The notes below the pieces were generated by a model, which had not been told where the DNA came from, ran no database searches, and worked only from the letters and a program-made list of their open reading frames with translations. 59,776 nt of DNA from Endotrypanum monterogeii. Its lineage: Eukaryota > Euglenozoa > Kinetoplastea > Trypanosomatida > Trypanosomatidae. A program made the translations under genes and the position numbers. This document shows, in pieces, positions 1-11,400 of this stretch; position 1 is the first letter of the stretch; the number at the start of each line of letters is the position of its first letter. The stretch is from NCBI GenBank assembly GCA_000333855.2, contig CM007315.1, positions 674,382-734,157 of the forward strand, written 5' to 3'.

Positions 1-1299
1 TTGTGTGTGTGTGGTGGGGGGGGGGGGGGTAATTTTTGGTGGGCGTTAGCAGAGCGGATGTCAAAGAAGAATTGGTGATTCCCCACACACACGGCACAGA
101 GACATCTCCGACGTGAGCTCTAGTATCAACCTTTACATGTGCGGCAGTGTACGCAACCTCACGTCGCATACACATTTCGGGTTCAGACTAGCGGTGATAC
201 AGGTTCTCTCTCCCCCATAGCACTATGGTGGATATCGTCTCCGCAGTGAAGCACCTCGCTGCTACTCTTTTTGTTGTTGTTGTAGAAACGATATTTCAGC
301 CTACCCGCCAACCATCTCAGTAGTGTTCACGATGGTGTATGAACAATATGAGTCACACCTCCCAAGCTGAAGCATACGTCACGTTGCCCTCAAATATATA
401 TCATACGGTGGTATCAGCACACTTCTAGCGGTACCAAGAAACAACCACTTGCAACGCCGTCGTATGCTGATACCCATCCCCTACCCCCGGTTGGAGTGAG
501 ACCCTATCGCACAGTGTACCTGTGTGTCCCTACTTCCTGCTGCCTGGAGTTATCGCTTGCACGGGGGAAAAAAAAAAAGGAGGGGTGGCGAATGAAAACA
601 CCTCCATGTTTTATTAGTCTAATGACTATTTTGTTTTGTTTCTCGTTTTATTCCCCCGTTATCCATCACAATACGCTCAACCCTCTGCAGGCGGGTGCCG
701 TCGCAGAGAGACAGGCGCAGATGAAAATAAGGGAAGATACACACAGACACACATTTATATATATATACATATATATACATATATATATTTATATATTTAT
801 ATATATATTTATATTTATATATTTATTTATATATTTATATATTTATATGTATATATTTATTGATTTGTTTACTCTTATATAAAATAAAGACGCACGCTGA
901 TATCATCATCGGGTGTTCGCCAATTGCGTGGAGGAATACAAGCATGCGTAGGAACAAAACGAGAAAGACTCCCTCCCAGTGGAACTACAGCACAGCAATT
1001 GATGCGCCGGTCAGCTTCACCATCTCACCGTCCTTACCCTTCCTTGGCAAGCACTAACTCTGTGGACGTAGGTGCGTGTGTGTGGACGAGGGGGGGGGAA
1101 GGAGGGCTGTCCCTCTGGGATAGCAGCGGATTCCCAACGAATAGACATGAGAACATCCTCCTTTGCTCCGGCATTTTGTTCGAGGGGTTCTGCGAACTGA
1201 GAAGACAACGTTTGGTTTGCTGTCAACTCTTTTTTTTTTTTCAAGTCAACGAACACGCCAAGGAAGCACACCCCCACGCCGTCGGTACGCTTTGCACAT
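1..1299. other. Spacer downstream of the 1462-residue gene; no gene seen
   Basis: This stretch holds the 3' UTR side of the gene that ends at 1300 and open intergenic sequence. It begins with a short GT run and a G tract and has an AT-rich repeat near 753-885. Open frames here are short, often begin with GTG, and are dominated by repeat-encoded residues. I see no RNA gene. Confidence 0.6.
753..885. repeat. AT-rich imperfect (TA)/(TTTATA) tract
   Basis: About 130 bases of alternating TATA and TTTATA units, with no coding potential other than repeat-encoded I/Y/F. It lies downstream of the 1462-residue gene in the direction of transcription. Confidence 0.85.
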
Positions 1300-4200
1300 C
1301 TACACGTTTTCCAGATGAGGCCATAGTACCTTAGGGCGCCAGTCCAGGTCCTCCAGTGTTGATCGAAGTGCCATCTTCTCTATGACGGAGAGACCCCCGC
1401 TCGTGGCGATGCGCTGCTGCAGGTAATATTGCAGAAACCCCTCCGTCAGGCAGCGCACGCACCACATGCTATCCCTCGCAGCAACCTCTGGAACGAAAGA
1501 TCCAGTCCGCACGGCCTCCTGAGGATCAGGGTATACTTCTATGGGTTCACCCTTCGCGTATCCTTTGTGTGAGCTCCTTCGCTCACTGCTGCTGTCGTCG
1601 CGTAAGTGAGGGCCCACCAACTGGACAAGTGCGACGATGTCGTCTAGACTCCAGCAGACGCTCCTAGCCGACTGCATCCTCCACCTCTGAGACGCTGTCC
1701 AAGAATGCAACCAGGAGCATACCTGTGTGGTTACAGATGTGCTGCGCGATCCGGGCGTTGTCTCCGCTGCAGAATGATCTCGTCTCTTCTCATCAGCACT
1801 CTCGCCATGTGTCTCTTGCCCTGCGCCGATTGTGCATGAAATATGCAAGACGGGCGTGACAAGCAACAGTTGCAGAGCAGCCAGTGCCGTGCGGGCAGAG
1901 CAGTGTGCCGCCGTAAAGGCCAAAAGGGCGTGCACCAGCAGTGGAAGACCATCCTCAGAAGGTGCGTCGCTGTACGCTGCCAGAGAAATCTCTAGTGATC
2001 GCGATGCCGCTGCAGAGATCACAGCATCAGAGTTAGCGGAGCAGCACGCCTCGGAAGAAACACTTGACTGTGCGTGAAGGATGGTGCACAAGTCCACCAT
2101 CAACTCGCACAACGACGTAGCGGAAATGAGAGGGAGGACCGAGGAGCTCACACCCGCCTCTGCGACTTCGCAGACGGCATTACCACAATCGTGCCACAGC
2201 TCTCGGCGATGCGACAAAGTCCATAGCAGCGTGTGACTCAAAATCTCATCCCAGCGGAGGACGTCCTTCACGCGCTGGTGTAGACCCAGAAGACGACGCA
2301 GCCAGCTGGCCCACAGGTGCTTTGCTGAGAACGAGTCGTCAAAGAGGGGGTAGAGAACCCAGCTGCGTGGCGCACCGCTGAAGGAAACCACAGCTTCTGA
2401 GGTGGAAGAAGCAGCCACATCATCGGCATCCTTGGCACTCCCCAGCAAGACAGGAATCGGTGTGAGCTCAATCCCCGACTGAAGGGAATGCATGAGAGGC
2501 TCGAGCTGAGCGTCATCCACTGCGATGGATCCTGTGGTGATAGCAGCAAACCCTCCTTTCGGCCGCTGTGTTGTCCCCACGGGAAGACGCAGCAGGAGTA
2601 GTGGCAGACATGAGGGCACGACATCAAGGCAGTGTTTTGATACTGCCACACAATGGAGGAGAAAAAAAGCACCGATGCGCACCTCTCGAGCGCAGCGTGG
2701 GGTTAGTGCGGTGTCGTCGAGCGGGTCTGCGGTGGAAAGCGCCGAGCGCCGTAACGTTGTCTCACTGCACGAGTCACTGCCGCCGAAACGCTCCAGCAGC
2801 TGCACAGCTACTGCCATGGTGCACAACTCATCCACCTGAAGTCGCACAGCCGCAGATTCGTTAAGACGGAGACACGCCTCCTCGAACGAGTGTACGATGA
2901 GCAGCGCGTAACCCAACGCCATGTCAAGGGCAACAGCGGGGTACACCTCCGCCAGCGCATGACACAAACGAGTTCTGGCGTAGAGCGATGCAGCGTTGCA
3001 AGAGAGAAGAAACAGCGAATGATCGCACACGGCGGATTCTGCCTCCAGGGCACCCCCAACGAACTCAGTGTTCCCTGAGGAATCCCTCAGCCAATGACGC
3101 ATGACTGTACGAATAGCAGACTCAACTGTATGGTGGAGAGCCGCAGCCGCCACGGGAAGCAACGGAGCTCCGACCAGGAGCGCGGGGACACCATGAGCTT
3201 TGTCCCGGTGCGCCCCTCCGCTGTTGGATGGACAAAGTCCGTCAGCACTGCGTCTCCACGACCTTGACAGCAGTGGAGACGTGAGGCGCGCGAAGAAATC
3301 GCTGCGCTGGCTGGCATTCAGCACCACTGACTGCATGAGAAACCGCACCGCTGCCTGCGTATCAACTTCAGTATTGCAGAGTGCATAGAGCACCGGCTTT
3401 TGTGCGCCATGACACACCTGTGTTAGGTAAGTCGACAAAAAATGGGCACTGGCTGCCCATCGAATCTCCAGCAGTAACCGCTGTGCAACCTCCGCCTCTG
3501 GTGTCACCGCATCGTGGCTCCCGCTGCCGAAGTGATCGTTAGCGCCCACAGGTAAGAGGTCCTCTGCAGGTGACCTGCATAACTGGAGCGCGGTTCGCGC
3601 GGCGTCTAGAAAGTAGTGATCTAAGTGGCCAGTACACGCGCGGCCAGCAGCGCTAGCAACACCGTAGCCACGCGTGTACTGGAGAAACCACATCTCCATA
3701 ACAACTCCGCCGCCGATGTGTAAGCCCTCAGAGAGCAGTGTATCACTGATATCCTGCAGTATGCCACAGCTGCTATGCATCATAACGCGCTTCGCGTGAC
3801 CTGGACCATCACCATCCATCTCGTCATTTATGTACCCACTGCTTTCCTGGTGCCCCAGCCGCGCACATGAGCGAAGGATTAGCATCGACCACAAGATAGA
3901 AGAGGCATGACGCACTGTGCGTACCTCGGCTGCACTTGTGGAGCACACTAGAATAAAAAAAAGAAGCCACGTCTCATAGAAATGCTGTTCCGTGCGCTGA
4001 TGCGCTGCCATGACAACGTCACCTCGGGGATGTGATGTACTGTTCGAGTCATGCGTTCCCCACGTGGACACACCAGAGAGAAGGCTTCTCAACGCGCTTG
4101 GAATGTGTGAAAGATGTTGCAGCACACAAAGTAGCTCTGTGATGTCCTCAAGGTGCCGGTGACCCAGCACCACCGCCGACAGCTGTGCCTCGACCCACGT

Positions 4201-5688
4201 TCGGAAGGAAGGGTCCTCAGCGACCCGCTGACATGTCGCACGCCGGCCCACTCCAACCCCTCCGCAAAGAAGCAGCTCCAGAAAAATAAACTCCGCATGT
4301 GTAGAACAGCGAGCAACAGCAGATGGAGAAGGGGACGACGCCGTGCTCGGCGCGACACCCCCATGGCATTCCTGGCCCACCGCGTCGTCAGAGCCTTTCC
4401 CATCACCCGCACCCCCTGGGACCACGCCCATTGGCGGGATATTCGGCGACAAGAGCAGTAAGCGCATGGCCCCTAAAACTTTGTTTGTAAGCCCGAGCTG
4501 CTCCAGTCCCAGCCGAGCATCGGGACCGCGCAGGAGCTCGGATACCTCGCTGAAAAGCAAATCGCGGTCACCTTCCGACACATCCACATCCGAGTCTCCA
4601 ACGCCCATGTTTCTCCCGGCGTCACCGCCCTCCTCCACCGTGTCTTCCTCTGGATGGTCCCCTGCCGGACTGCCAAGCTCCGCGAGGGCCTCCACGAACC
4701 GCGAAGCGGCGCTGCAATCCCCCAGCACGCTCTCTCGAGATGCAGAAGCTCCCGCACTCCCTCTTGCAGCTGTAGGCTCGCCGCGACTCAAACCCCGCAG
4801 CAGCAGCAGCAAGCAAGTCGCAGTCAGCTCGACAATTGCCGGGTGCCCCGCTGAGACGAGAATCTCGAGGAGGAAAAACAAAAAAGGAGCGCAATCGGGG
4901 CCGTGGAGGCAGCGGTCTCGTAGCGCCACCGACTCGGTCATACTCGCTGGCGCCGACGATGCAGTGCTTGCTGCCAAGCCGCTCAGATGTGCTAACAGAA
5001 CTTCGAGCGCTATCTGCTGATGCTTCCGCACTGTACTACGAACACACTGAAACAAAAGTAAGAAAAAGTCCTCACCCTTTACGCACGAAGACGGACGTGA
5101 TGCCTCTGATGTAACACGAGTGGCCATCATCCCCTCCGCATCAGCGGCGCTGGTCCTTGAGCAGCACAGGGCCACAGGCTCCACGTAGTAGCCGGATTGA
5201 AGCTGATCAAACTCGGACGCAGACCATTGGTGAGCCGGCAACCGCTGCTGAGCCGAACCGCCAGCGGCAATTACAGGCACCTTTGAGCCTACGGAAATCG
5301 ATGCTCGGATGGCAGACAGTCCCGATATTTCATTGCTGGCCATGCACGGGTCTGCAGAGGTTCGGTGGGGCCCTTGAGGCTGCACGTGTGCGCTGTATCT
5401 CAGGACATCTAACGCCTGCGTAGCATGCTGCAACGGTGCCCTTGAGGGCTCCGGCGAAGGAAAAGCATCCGCTGCATCGTTCCACATCACGCTCCTCCTT
5501 CCGTACGAACGTCGCGTCTTCAGCACAGGAAAGGCCTGGCCCACCACTGCCTGGATAGAACGGAGGGGAAGCTCGATGGGGGGTGAGGGAAAAGCTGACG
5601 CCTGGTTGGTAAGGGCGTGTACATTGCGCTCCACGATATCAGCAACCAAGGGAGTCACCGTATCGATGCTGGGGCAATGGACGGACAT
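1300..5688 (-). CDS. Large hypothetical protein, 1462 residues, helical-repeat-like
   Basis: I do not recognise this protein. It starts at an ATG (5686-5688) and runs uninterrupted for 1462 codons to a TAG stop. Much of it is leucine/alanine-rich amphipathic sequence, for example around residues 210-250, 265-300 and 850-1000. This suggests a stacked helical-repeat (ARM/HEAT-like) scaffold, broken by acidic and serine-rich linkers near residues 320-385. I see no signal peptide, clear membrane segment or catalytic motif. The segment VADIVERNVHAL near the N-terminus faintly recalls the RPAP1 N-terminal motif, which is far too weak to name it. It is the last gene of the minus-strand unit in this window. 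The coding call rests on length, GC-rich codons and orientation shared with its neighbours. Confidence 0.88.
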   Translation of the reverse strand: MSVHCPSIDTVTPLVADIVERNVHALTNQASAFPSPPIELPLRSIQAVVGQAFPVLKTRRSYGRRSVMWNDAADAFPSPEPSRAPLQHATQALDVLRYSAHVQPQGPHRTSADPCMASNEISGLSAIRASISVGSKVPVIAAGGSAQQRLPAHQWSASEFDQLQSGYYVEPVALCCSRTSAADAEGMMATRVTSEASRPSSCVKGEDFFLLLFQCVRSTVRKHQQIALEVLLAHLSGLAASTASSAPASMTESVALRDRCLHGPDCAPFLFFLLEILVSAGHPAIVELTATCLLLLLRGLSRGEPTAARGSAGASASRESVLGDCSAASRFVEALAELGSPAGDHPEEDTVEEGGDAGRNMGVGDSDVDVSEGDRDLLFSEVSELLRGPDARLGLEQLGLTNKVLGAMRLLLLSPNIPPMGVVPGGAGDGKGSDDAVGQECHGGVAPSTASSPSPSAVARCSTHAEFIFLELLLCGGVGVGRRATCQRVAEDPSFRTWVEAQLSAVVLGHRHLEDITELLCVLQHLSHIPSALRSLLSGVSTWGTHDSNSTSHPRGDVVMAAHQRTEQHFYETWLLFFILVCSTSAAEVRTVRHASSILWSMLILRSCARLGHQESSGYINDEMDGDGPGHAKRVMMHSSCGILQDISDTLLSEGLHIGGGVVMEMWFLQYTRGYGVASAAGRACTGHLDHYFLDAARTALQLCRSPAEDLLPVGANDHFGSGSHDAVTPEAEVAQRLLLEIRWAASAHFLSTYLTQVCHGAQKPVLYALCNTEVDTQAAVRFLMQSVVLNASQRSDFFARLTSPLLSRSWRRSADGLCPSNSGGAHRDKAHGVPALLVGAPLLPVAAAALHHTVESAIRTVMRHWLRDSSGNTEFVGGALEAESAVCDHSLFLLSCNAASLYARTRLCHALAEVYPAVALDMALGYALLIVHSFEEACLRLNESAAVRLQVDELCTMAVAVQLLERFGGSDSCSETTLRRSALSTADPLDDTALTPRCAREVRIGAFFLLHCVAVSKHCLDVVPSCLPLLLLRLPVGTTQRPKGGFAAITTGSIAVDDAQLEPLMHSLQSGIELTPIPVLLGSAKDADDVAASSTSEAVVSFSGAPRSWVLYPLFDDSFSAKHLWASWLRRLLGLHQRVKDVLRWDEILSHTLLWTLSHRRELWHDCGNAVCEVAEAGVSSSVLPLISATSLCELMVDLCTILHAQSSVSSEACCSANSDAVISAAASRSLEISLAAYSDAPSEDGLPLLVHALLAFTAAHCSARTALAALQLLLVTPVLHISCTIGAGQETHGESADEKRRDHSAAETTPGSRSTSVTTQVCSWLHSWTASQRWRMQSARSVCWSLDDIVALVQLVGPHLRDDSSSERRSSHKGYAKGEPIEVYPDPQEAVRTGSFVPEVAARDSMWCVRCLTEGFLQYYLQQRIATSGGLSVIEKMALRSTLEDLDWRPKVLWPHLENV

Positions 5689-5918
5689 GGCCCGTTGCCA
5701 AGGGAGAAGTCTTCAAAAAATATCAAAGCGTGCGCAACACCAACGTGAAGACGGTGAAAAAAATCAATGAAAACAAGAGCCGAGTCTCAGAGAAGAGAAA
5801 CCGAAGGTGAAGGGAAGGAAGGGCCTCTACGACCGGCAACTCACGTGAAAATCAGACCTGCAAGCACGTGCCTCAAGAAGGATAAAAGGCAGCTTGCCAC
5901 CTGTAACTGCAGCGCGAG

Positions 5919-5940
5919 TGTGTGTGTGTGTGTGTGTGTG
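5919..5940. repeat. (GT)n microsatellite
   Basis: Uninterrupted TG dinucleotides about 230 bases upstream of the ATG at 5688. On the coding strand it reads as (CA)n. Confidence 0.9.
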
Positions 5941-6422
5941 AATGTTTTTTTTAATACTTTTTTGGAAGTGTGTGCGATATATGTTTGTGTGTGTGTATGA
6001 CAGAGCGACCGCAGTACGTCTCAAAGCGCGCATGCAGATGAGCTCACAACCAAAGGAAAAAAAAAACGAAACACACACATTGGGCATTCAACGTAAGGTA
6101 AATCAAATAGAAGAGAAAAAAAAAGGGAATGTGGCAGCAAAGAGTAGAGTGCAGTGGACACAAAAAAAAAGATCGTCGCATTATAAATCAGATAGAGCAC
6201 TTTCTGTCTTCAAAGAGGACCTGACTACCTCACGTGCGGGAAGGGGGGATAGGTTAATGGGCAGGCAACCAAAAGACATAAATTAGATGAACACTTTTCT
6301 TTTTTTTTTTTGAGGGGGGGCAGCAACAGTGACCTACAAGTATCAATGGCACAGCGCAGTCTTCAAGGCAACAAAAAAAAAAATGGTGACTTTTTCGACT
6401 GTTGTTGTCTTTTTGATGTCTG

Positions 6423-6427
<5 letters not shown>

Positions 6428-6457
<30 letters not shown>
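6428..6457. repeat. (TA)n microsatellite
   Basis: Thirty bases of perfect AT alternation in the 5.7-8.4 kb spacer. Confidence 0.95.
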
Positions 6458-6460
<3 letters not shown>

Positions 6461-6518
6461 GATAGATAGACATATCTTAATTTATGTATGTGCATGCGCG
6501 GCACACAGACACACGGAC

Positions 6519-6521
<3 letters not shown>

Positions 6522-6594
<73 letters not shown>
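6522..6594. repeat. (TG)n microsatellite, 73 bases
   Basis: The longest uninterrupted TG run in the window, about 36 units. On the coding strand it reads (CA)n. It has Z-DNA potential and is likely to vary in length between strains. Confidence 0.95.
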
Positions 6595-6595
<1 letters not shown>

Positions 6596-7418
6596 TGAGT
6601 GTTGGGGGAAGGGAAGAGTTGCGGATGAGACAAAGAAACCAACAAAAAAAGGTACATTATGCTCATTTGTTGTCGGTATCACTTCTTTCGTTTTTTTCCC
6701 CTCTCCTCCCCCGGTAACATCCTCACCGCACATCTGATATGTTTCTCACATGTTTTCCTTTTTTTTCTTGTTGCTGGTTCCCTAACTTCCCCCTCCCCGA
6801 GTTATCTACAGTCAGGAAACAATCAAATAGAACGCCCCGAGGAGCTCATCGATGAAGACAACGAAATGAGGTAAGAAGATGCGAGAATAGATCTACAGAT
6901 CCTCCTTTTGCACTACTGCCACCATAAACATCTCCGGCGGGTAGACAAAACGCACAAAAAGGGGGAGAAAAAAAATGCAAATAATTAGATTTTTTTTTAT
7001 TTTGTCTATGCAACCAAATACAGCGAGAGCGTGACGGAAAAGGAGAGAAAAAAGGCGAGGGACTTTCTTCCTCTGTTGTGTATGTGTATATAGATCAGCA
7101 TGTGAGGGAAGGGGGAGATCTGTAGCACGATCCAATAAGCCAAAAACATCATTGGTAGTGAAACTCGTGCTCTGTCTTCATCTGAGATGCATAATTTCCC
7201 TCCTTTCTTGCATCGATTGCCTCTTTCGATGAAGAAAGGGAAAAAAGGACAGTCGCTCCTCCCTTTCTGCACCATGCGTCCACGATTATACACACACACA
7301 CACCTCAGCTTACACGGAAATCATCAAGTAACTAGCAATCACCAACAAAACCACGCCAATAAGAGTGGAACAAAGCATACCAATACCAACGGGAAAAACA
7401 AATTAGCTCTCACTTGAA

Positions 7419-7435
7419 CACACACACACACACAC

Positions 7436-7484
<49 letters not shown>

Positions 7485-7498
7485 ATATGTGTGTGTGT
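7419..7498. repeat. Compound (CA)n(TA)n(TG)n repeat
   Basis: A CA run joined to about 36 bases of perfect AT alternation and then a short GT run. The outer CA and GT arms are complementary around the TA core, so the whole block can fold into a hairpin. Confidence 0.9.
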
Positions 7499-8115
7499 AA
7501 AAGCACGTACGGCAAAACATGTTAGCAGGGGGGAGGGGGGAGGGGGGAGAGGGGAGGACAAACCGCACACCAAAAATCATCACACCACTACAAACCGTTG
7601 GCACATGAGACGGAGAAGTGTGTATTTGTTCGTGTGTTTGGCATTCGTGGTGAACAAAAATAAAAATAAAAATAGAGATGGAACGAGAAGGGCAAAAGTT
7701 CATTGAATGCACACGAGCACAACATCGAACGATACTGTCTGTGAATGCATAAGACAACCGTGGCGATCAAAGGGGGAGAAAACGAAAAGATATATATAAA
7801 AAAAAAAGGAGGGGGGCTACTGCTGTTGCTGCTTGGGCGGCGGCGGCGGCATACATACGGTTATCCCGCCGCGGACAGAAGAGCCATCATCCTTTTCCAC
7901 ACCTTGCCTGTATGTATGGATACAACGTGGTTCACCCTCCATCTAGATCCCTCCTCCTCGCCTCATCACTGGGTCTCAAATCACAAGCTGTAGGCTCCAC
8001 GAACTTGTATGTGCTCGACTTCAGTTAACATGCGAGTCGGTGGCCAACACGAGCCACGGTCAGCGCTGGGGAGAAGAGGGCAGAGAAGGGGACAAGGAAG
8101 AAAGCAAAGAATAAA

Positions 8116-8196
8116 ACACAGACACACACGCACACACAGACACACACGCACACACACACATACACACACAGACACACACACACAGATACACAGACA

Positions 8197-8263
<67 letters not shown>

Positions 8264-8284
8264 ACACACACACACAGACATACA
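8116..8284. repeat. Long CA-rich microsatellite in the 3' flank of the 1144-residue gene
   Basis: About 165 bases of CACACA with scattered CAGA, CATA and CGCA variants. It starts roughly 120 bases beyond the stop of the 8401-11835 gene, so on the transcript it would be a (UG)n tract in the 3' UTR. Confidence 0.9.
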
Positions 8285-8400
8285 GAGAGACCATTATATG
8301 TTTCCTCTTTGTATGTTACTAATAAATAAATAAATAAATATTTTTTTTTTAAAAGGCTGCGCGAGACAAATCTCCATAGAAGCATCGTCTCACACCTTCA

Positions 8401-11400
8401 CTATCCCCGCCAATCCCACTCGTAGCCCCCATCCTCCAAGCAACGCATGATCGGCTTTGACGAAGAGGTGACCGCAGCACCTGTGGTGGCGGCCGGCGAC
8501 GCGGAGAGAGACACATCACCCGCAGCTTGAGCACTCGTTTGCGAATACTGTGCTCGAGAGGATGAGCGCGAGTGTTGATGCACGAATACGCCAGCGGTGG
8601 CAGTAGGTGTTGGCGTCGTAGGGGTAGAGTACGACACAAAAGTAGGAACTGCACTCAACAATGGCGCGGTGGCCGACGATATTCGCCGGTATGGCGGCCA
8701 CACAGCGACATCAACAGCAGCTGCGCTGGAACAGCCGCCCGGCGTGTTCACCGACGTCGGCGTCGTGCCATGTGAGCCATGCTGCATCGACTTACAGCTG
8801 CCCCCATGGTGGTTCATTCCTGGGACGCTGGCCATGGCAACCTCCCCCATGACCGGCGGGCGCGGCGGCCCTCCAGAAGTCCCGAGCGGTGTGGCTCCCA
8901 TTGAGCTTCGACGTGTCGCATGCAGGTTCGGCGCGCCATAGGCATAACTATATAGTGCCTGCACCCACCGTCGAGCAGTGCTCATCGCCTCCATGGAAGC
9001 TGATGAAATGACTGGTGTGGCCAGATATGCAGCTGCTGGGGCCACTGAGATGCTGCCTGAGCCACCGGGTGCACTGGTTTGTAGAGCCGCCTTTCCGCCT
9101 TGCTCACTCGATCCCGATCCTGCTGTCGTACCGCCACCATGATCGGCCGTGCCGCTGCTGCCCTTCTGCGTCGTGGCACGCGAGGCTGGAAGCAGTGAAA
9201 AGAGGGCGCTGGCTATGGTCTTGGGGACAGGCACACTCGTTTGTTTGGCTGCGCTAGTAGTGGCAGCCGAGGAGGACATTATCGGTGGTGGCCGTGCTCT
9301 GGAACACGCCAAAGAAGAAGCAGTTGGTGTCCCAGCGGAAGTCTGAGTACTGTGCGCCCCTGAAAGGGGGGCAACAGGTGTGCCGCTCGTGGCGGCCTGC
9401 CTCTTCTTGTTGGGATTGGCAAAGTTCGGTACTGTTCCGTGATAGTAGACCTGACCATCTCGCTCAAAGCGGTAAACATAAAAATTCCCGTTGTGCTCGT
9501 GCGTGTGGACCATGTTAGGGTGCGAATGAAGTAGCTCCAGCTCCTCAACGCTCGGGGGTGGGGGTGAGTACCATACATCGCCCTCGGTGCTCTGTAAAGC
9601 CTCGGCCTCCGCTCGATCACACACCCGTGTAACCCACGCCCTGTCCTCTGGCTCTGCCTCGCGTGCCTGCTTGCAGTAGGGCCGCATCGCTGCCAAGACG
9701 ATACCCTCGAGCGGAATGGAGTGGTCTGCAAACCACAGGAGGCGGCTAGGGTCAAAGCACAGAATATCGCCCTCATTGAAGCCAGGCAAGACATCACTGC
9801 CCATTACATAGACGTCCCTCGGGTGAATTGCTACAACGCGCCCGGGCTCCGGAATCGGTGGTGGGTGCGCCTGATCCACCAACCCGCGGTACCGCCAGTA
9901 CCCATTCTCCTCGCTCGGCAGCTGCGCCACGCGCTCCTGCATCACCTCAGGGCGCTCAGCGAGGGACCAGCACAGGCGCTGTGCCAGGTCCTTCGAGATA
10001 CGGCCGTGGATCATCTGATCAGCGGTAATCCACATTTCCATTTCGTCGGTGACGCCCTGGCCCACGCTGCGGTCAGCGGCAGCCAAGCCGCCGGTGCTGT
10101 GGTTGCCCATCATGGTACCCGGACCGCGAGCTGTCATGCCCGCCATCTGTGGATCTGCCAGGTGGCCACCAGCGCTGCTGTGGCACGCCGTGTCGTTTGC
10201 TGGCGTGCCGCCTTTGAGGACACCGAGGTAGCCCCACCGCCATTTCATCTCGTACAGAAAAGAAAGAATGGGAATGTTGGTGAGGAGGCTAGAAAAGCTG
10301 AACGTCTCCATCGGAGGCAGAAAAGGCCGTGGCGGTCTCTGCGGAGGCGCAAAGGGCAGCGTCGGAGGAGCTGGCGCAGCATGGACACCCCCAGCGGCAG
10401 CAGCACCGTACATACCCGCAGGCAGCGGTATACCCCTCACAGGTGCGGAAGCAACACTATTGGCCCAGTGGTCGCAAGGAGGGCAGGGCGGTGCGGAGGC
10501 CGCCGTCTGAGCTGAATAAAAGCAGGGGCCCTCCATCTGCACTACCGACTGACGCTCAATCAGCCCCGCTTGTATCATCTGGTAATAGTATGTACTCGCG
10601 GCAATGTACGTCACACGACCAAGGTTCTGCTCACCAGCAGACTTGGTAAGAAACACCATCGCCGCCAACGGCGCGGCCACTGGAGGCGGCAACGTCATTA
10701 CGTCCTCGAATATACCGACGCAAGCAAGATGACGGACACCCCTATTACCGACCCCGCGCGCCCTTAAAAGTGTGCCGCTGCTTTTCATGGGCGATACACC
10801 TTTGATGCTTCCACTGCTGCCCTGACTGCTTGTGAAGGAGTACGGGTCATTGTGATACGTGCCCCCTGGCACAGATGAGTGAGACGGCATGGAGCCTGGG
10901 GTGAGCAAGCTGGTGGCCTGGTTCGTCCTCGTGGAAACCTTCGTCGAGGCCCGACGTGCATCCTCAACATCCTCTTGCATGGATACAAAGCCAAAACAGC
11001 CTACAATATTGATGATAGAACCGAACATGTACACCCCCGCTTCCAGTGCCGCCTGCATGTTACTCATCGCAATGGAAGAACCACCCCCATTGCAGGAAGG
11101 CACTGGCGGAGCAGCAGAGGGCTGGAAAAACGGTGTTCGCGCAGCGCCACCTCCAGCAGCCGCATTATTGGAGTTCTGGAACCGCATGATGTCTGACCTA
11201 AAGGCAACAGCGCACAGGACAGGCAGCACCTTTCGCTGCGTCTTTCCATCCGGTCCCATGGTGGTGTGCGGGTGCGCAAGTGACCACTCAAAAGCTTGTC
11301 GCATCTCCGCATCCGTATCGAAAAGCGTTTCCTCCACATGTTCGATGACGCCGCGGTAGAGGGCCTCCCGTGATGGGTACGAGTCGTCATCGCTAGCCTC

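Larger units (their letters stand above)
5689..8400. other. 2.7 kb spacer with many microsatellites; no gene seen
   Basis: Intergenic sequence between the 1144- and 1462-residue genes. It contains (GT)n, (TA)n, CA/TA compound repeats, A and G runs and a 165-base CA-rich tract next to the upstream gene's stop. Open frames are short and repeat-derived. No tRNA-like or other RNA gene was seen by eye. Confidence 0.6.

Noticed and set aside
8009..8385. Frames in both strands with long THTHTH or VCVCVC
   Set aside because: Direct translation of the 165-base CA-rich microsatellite.
9721..10515. 264-codon plus-strand frame opposite paralogue A
   Set aside because: Antisense to a strongly supported gene, with composition typical of the complement of GC-rich codons and no domain. 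The same holds for 4343-5020, 15049-15582 and 16543-17193 on the plus strand.
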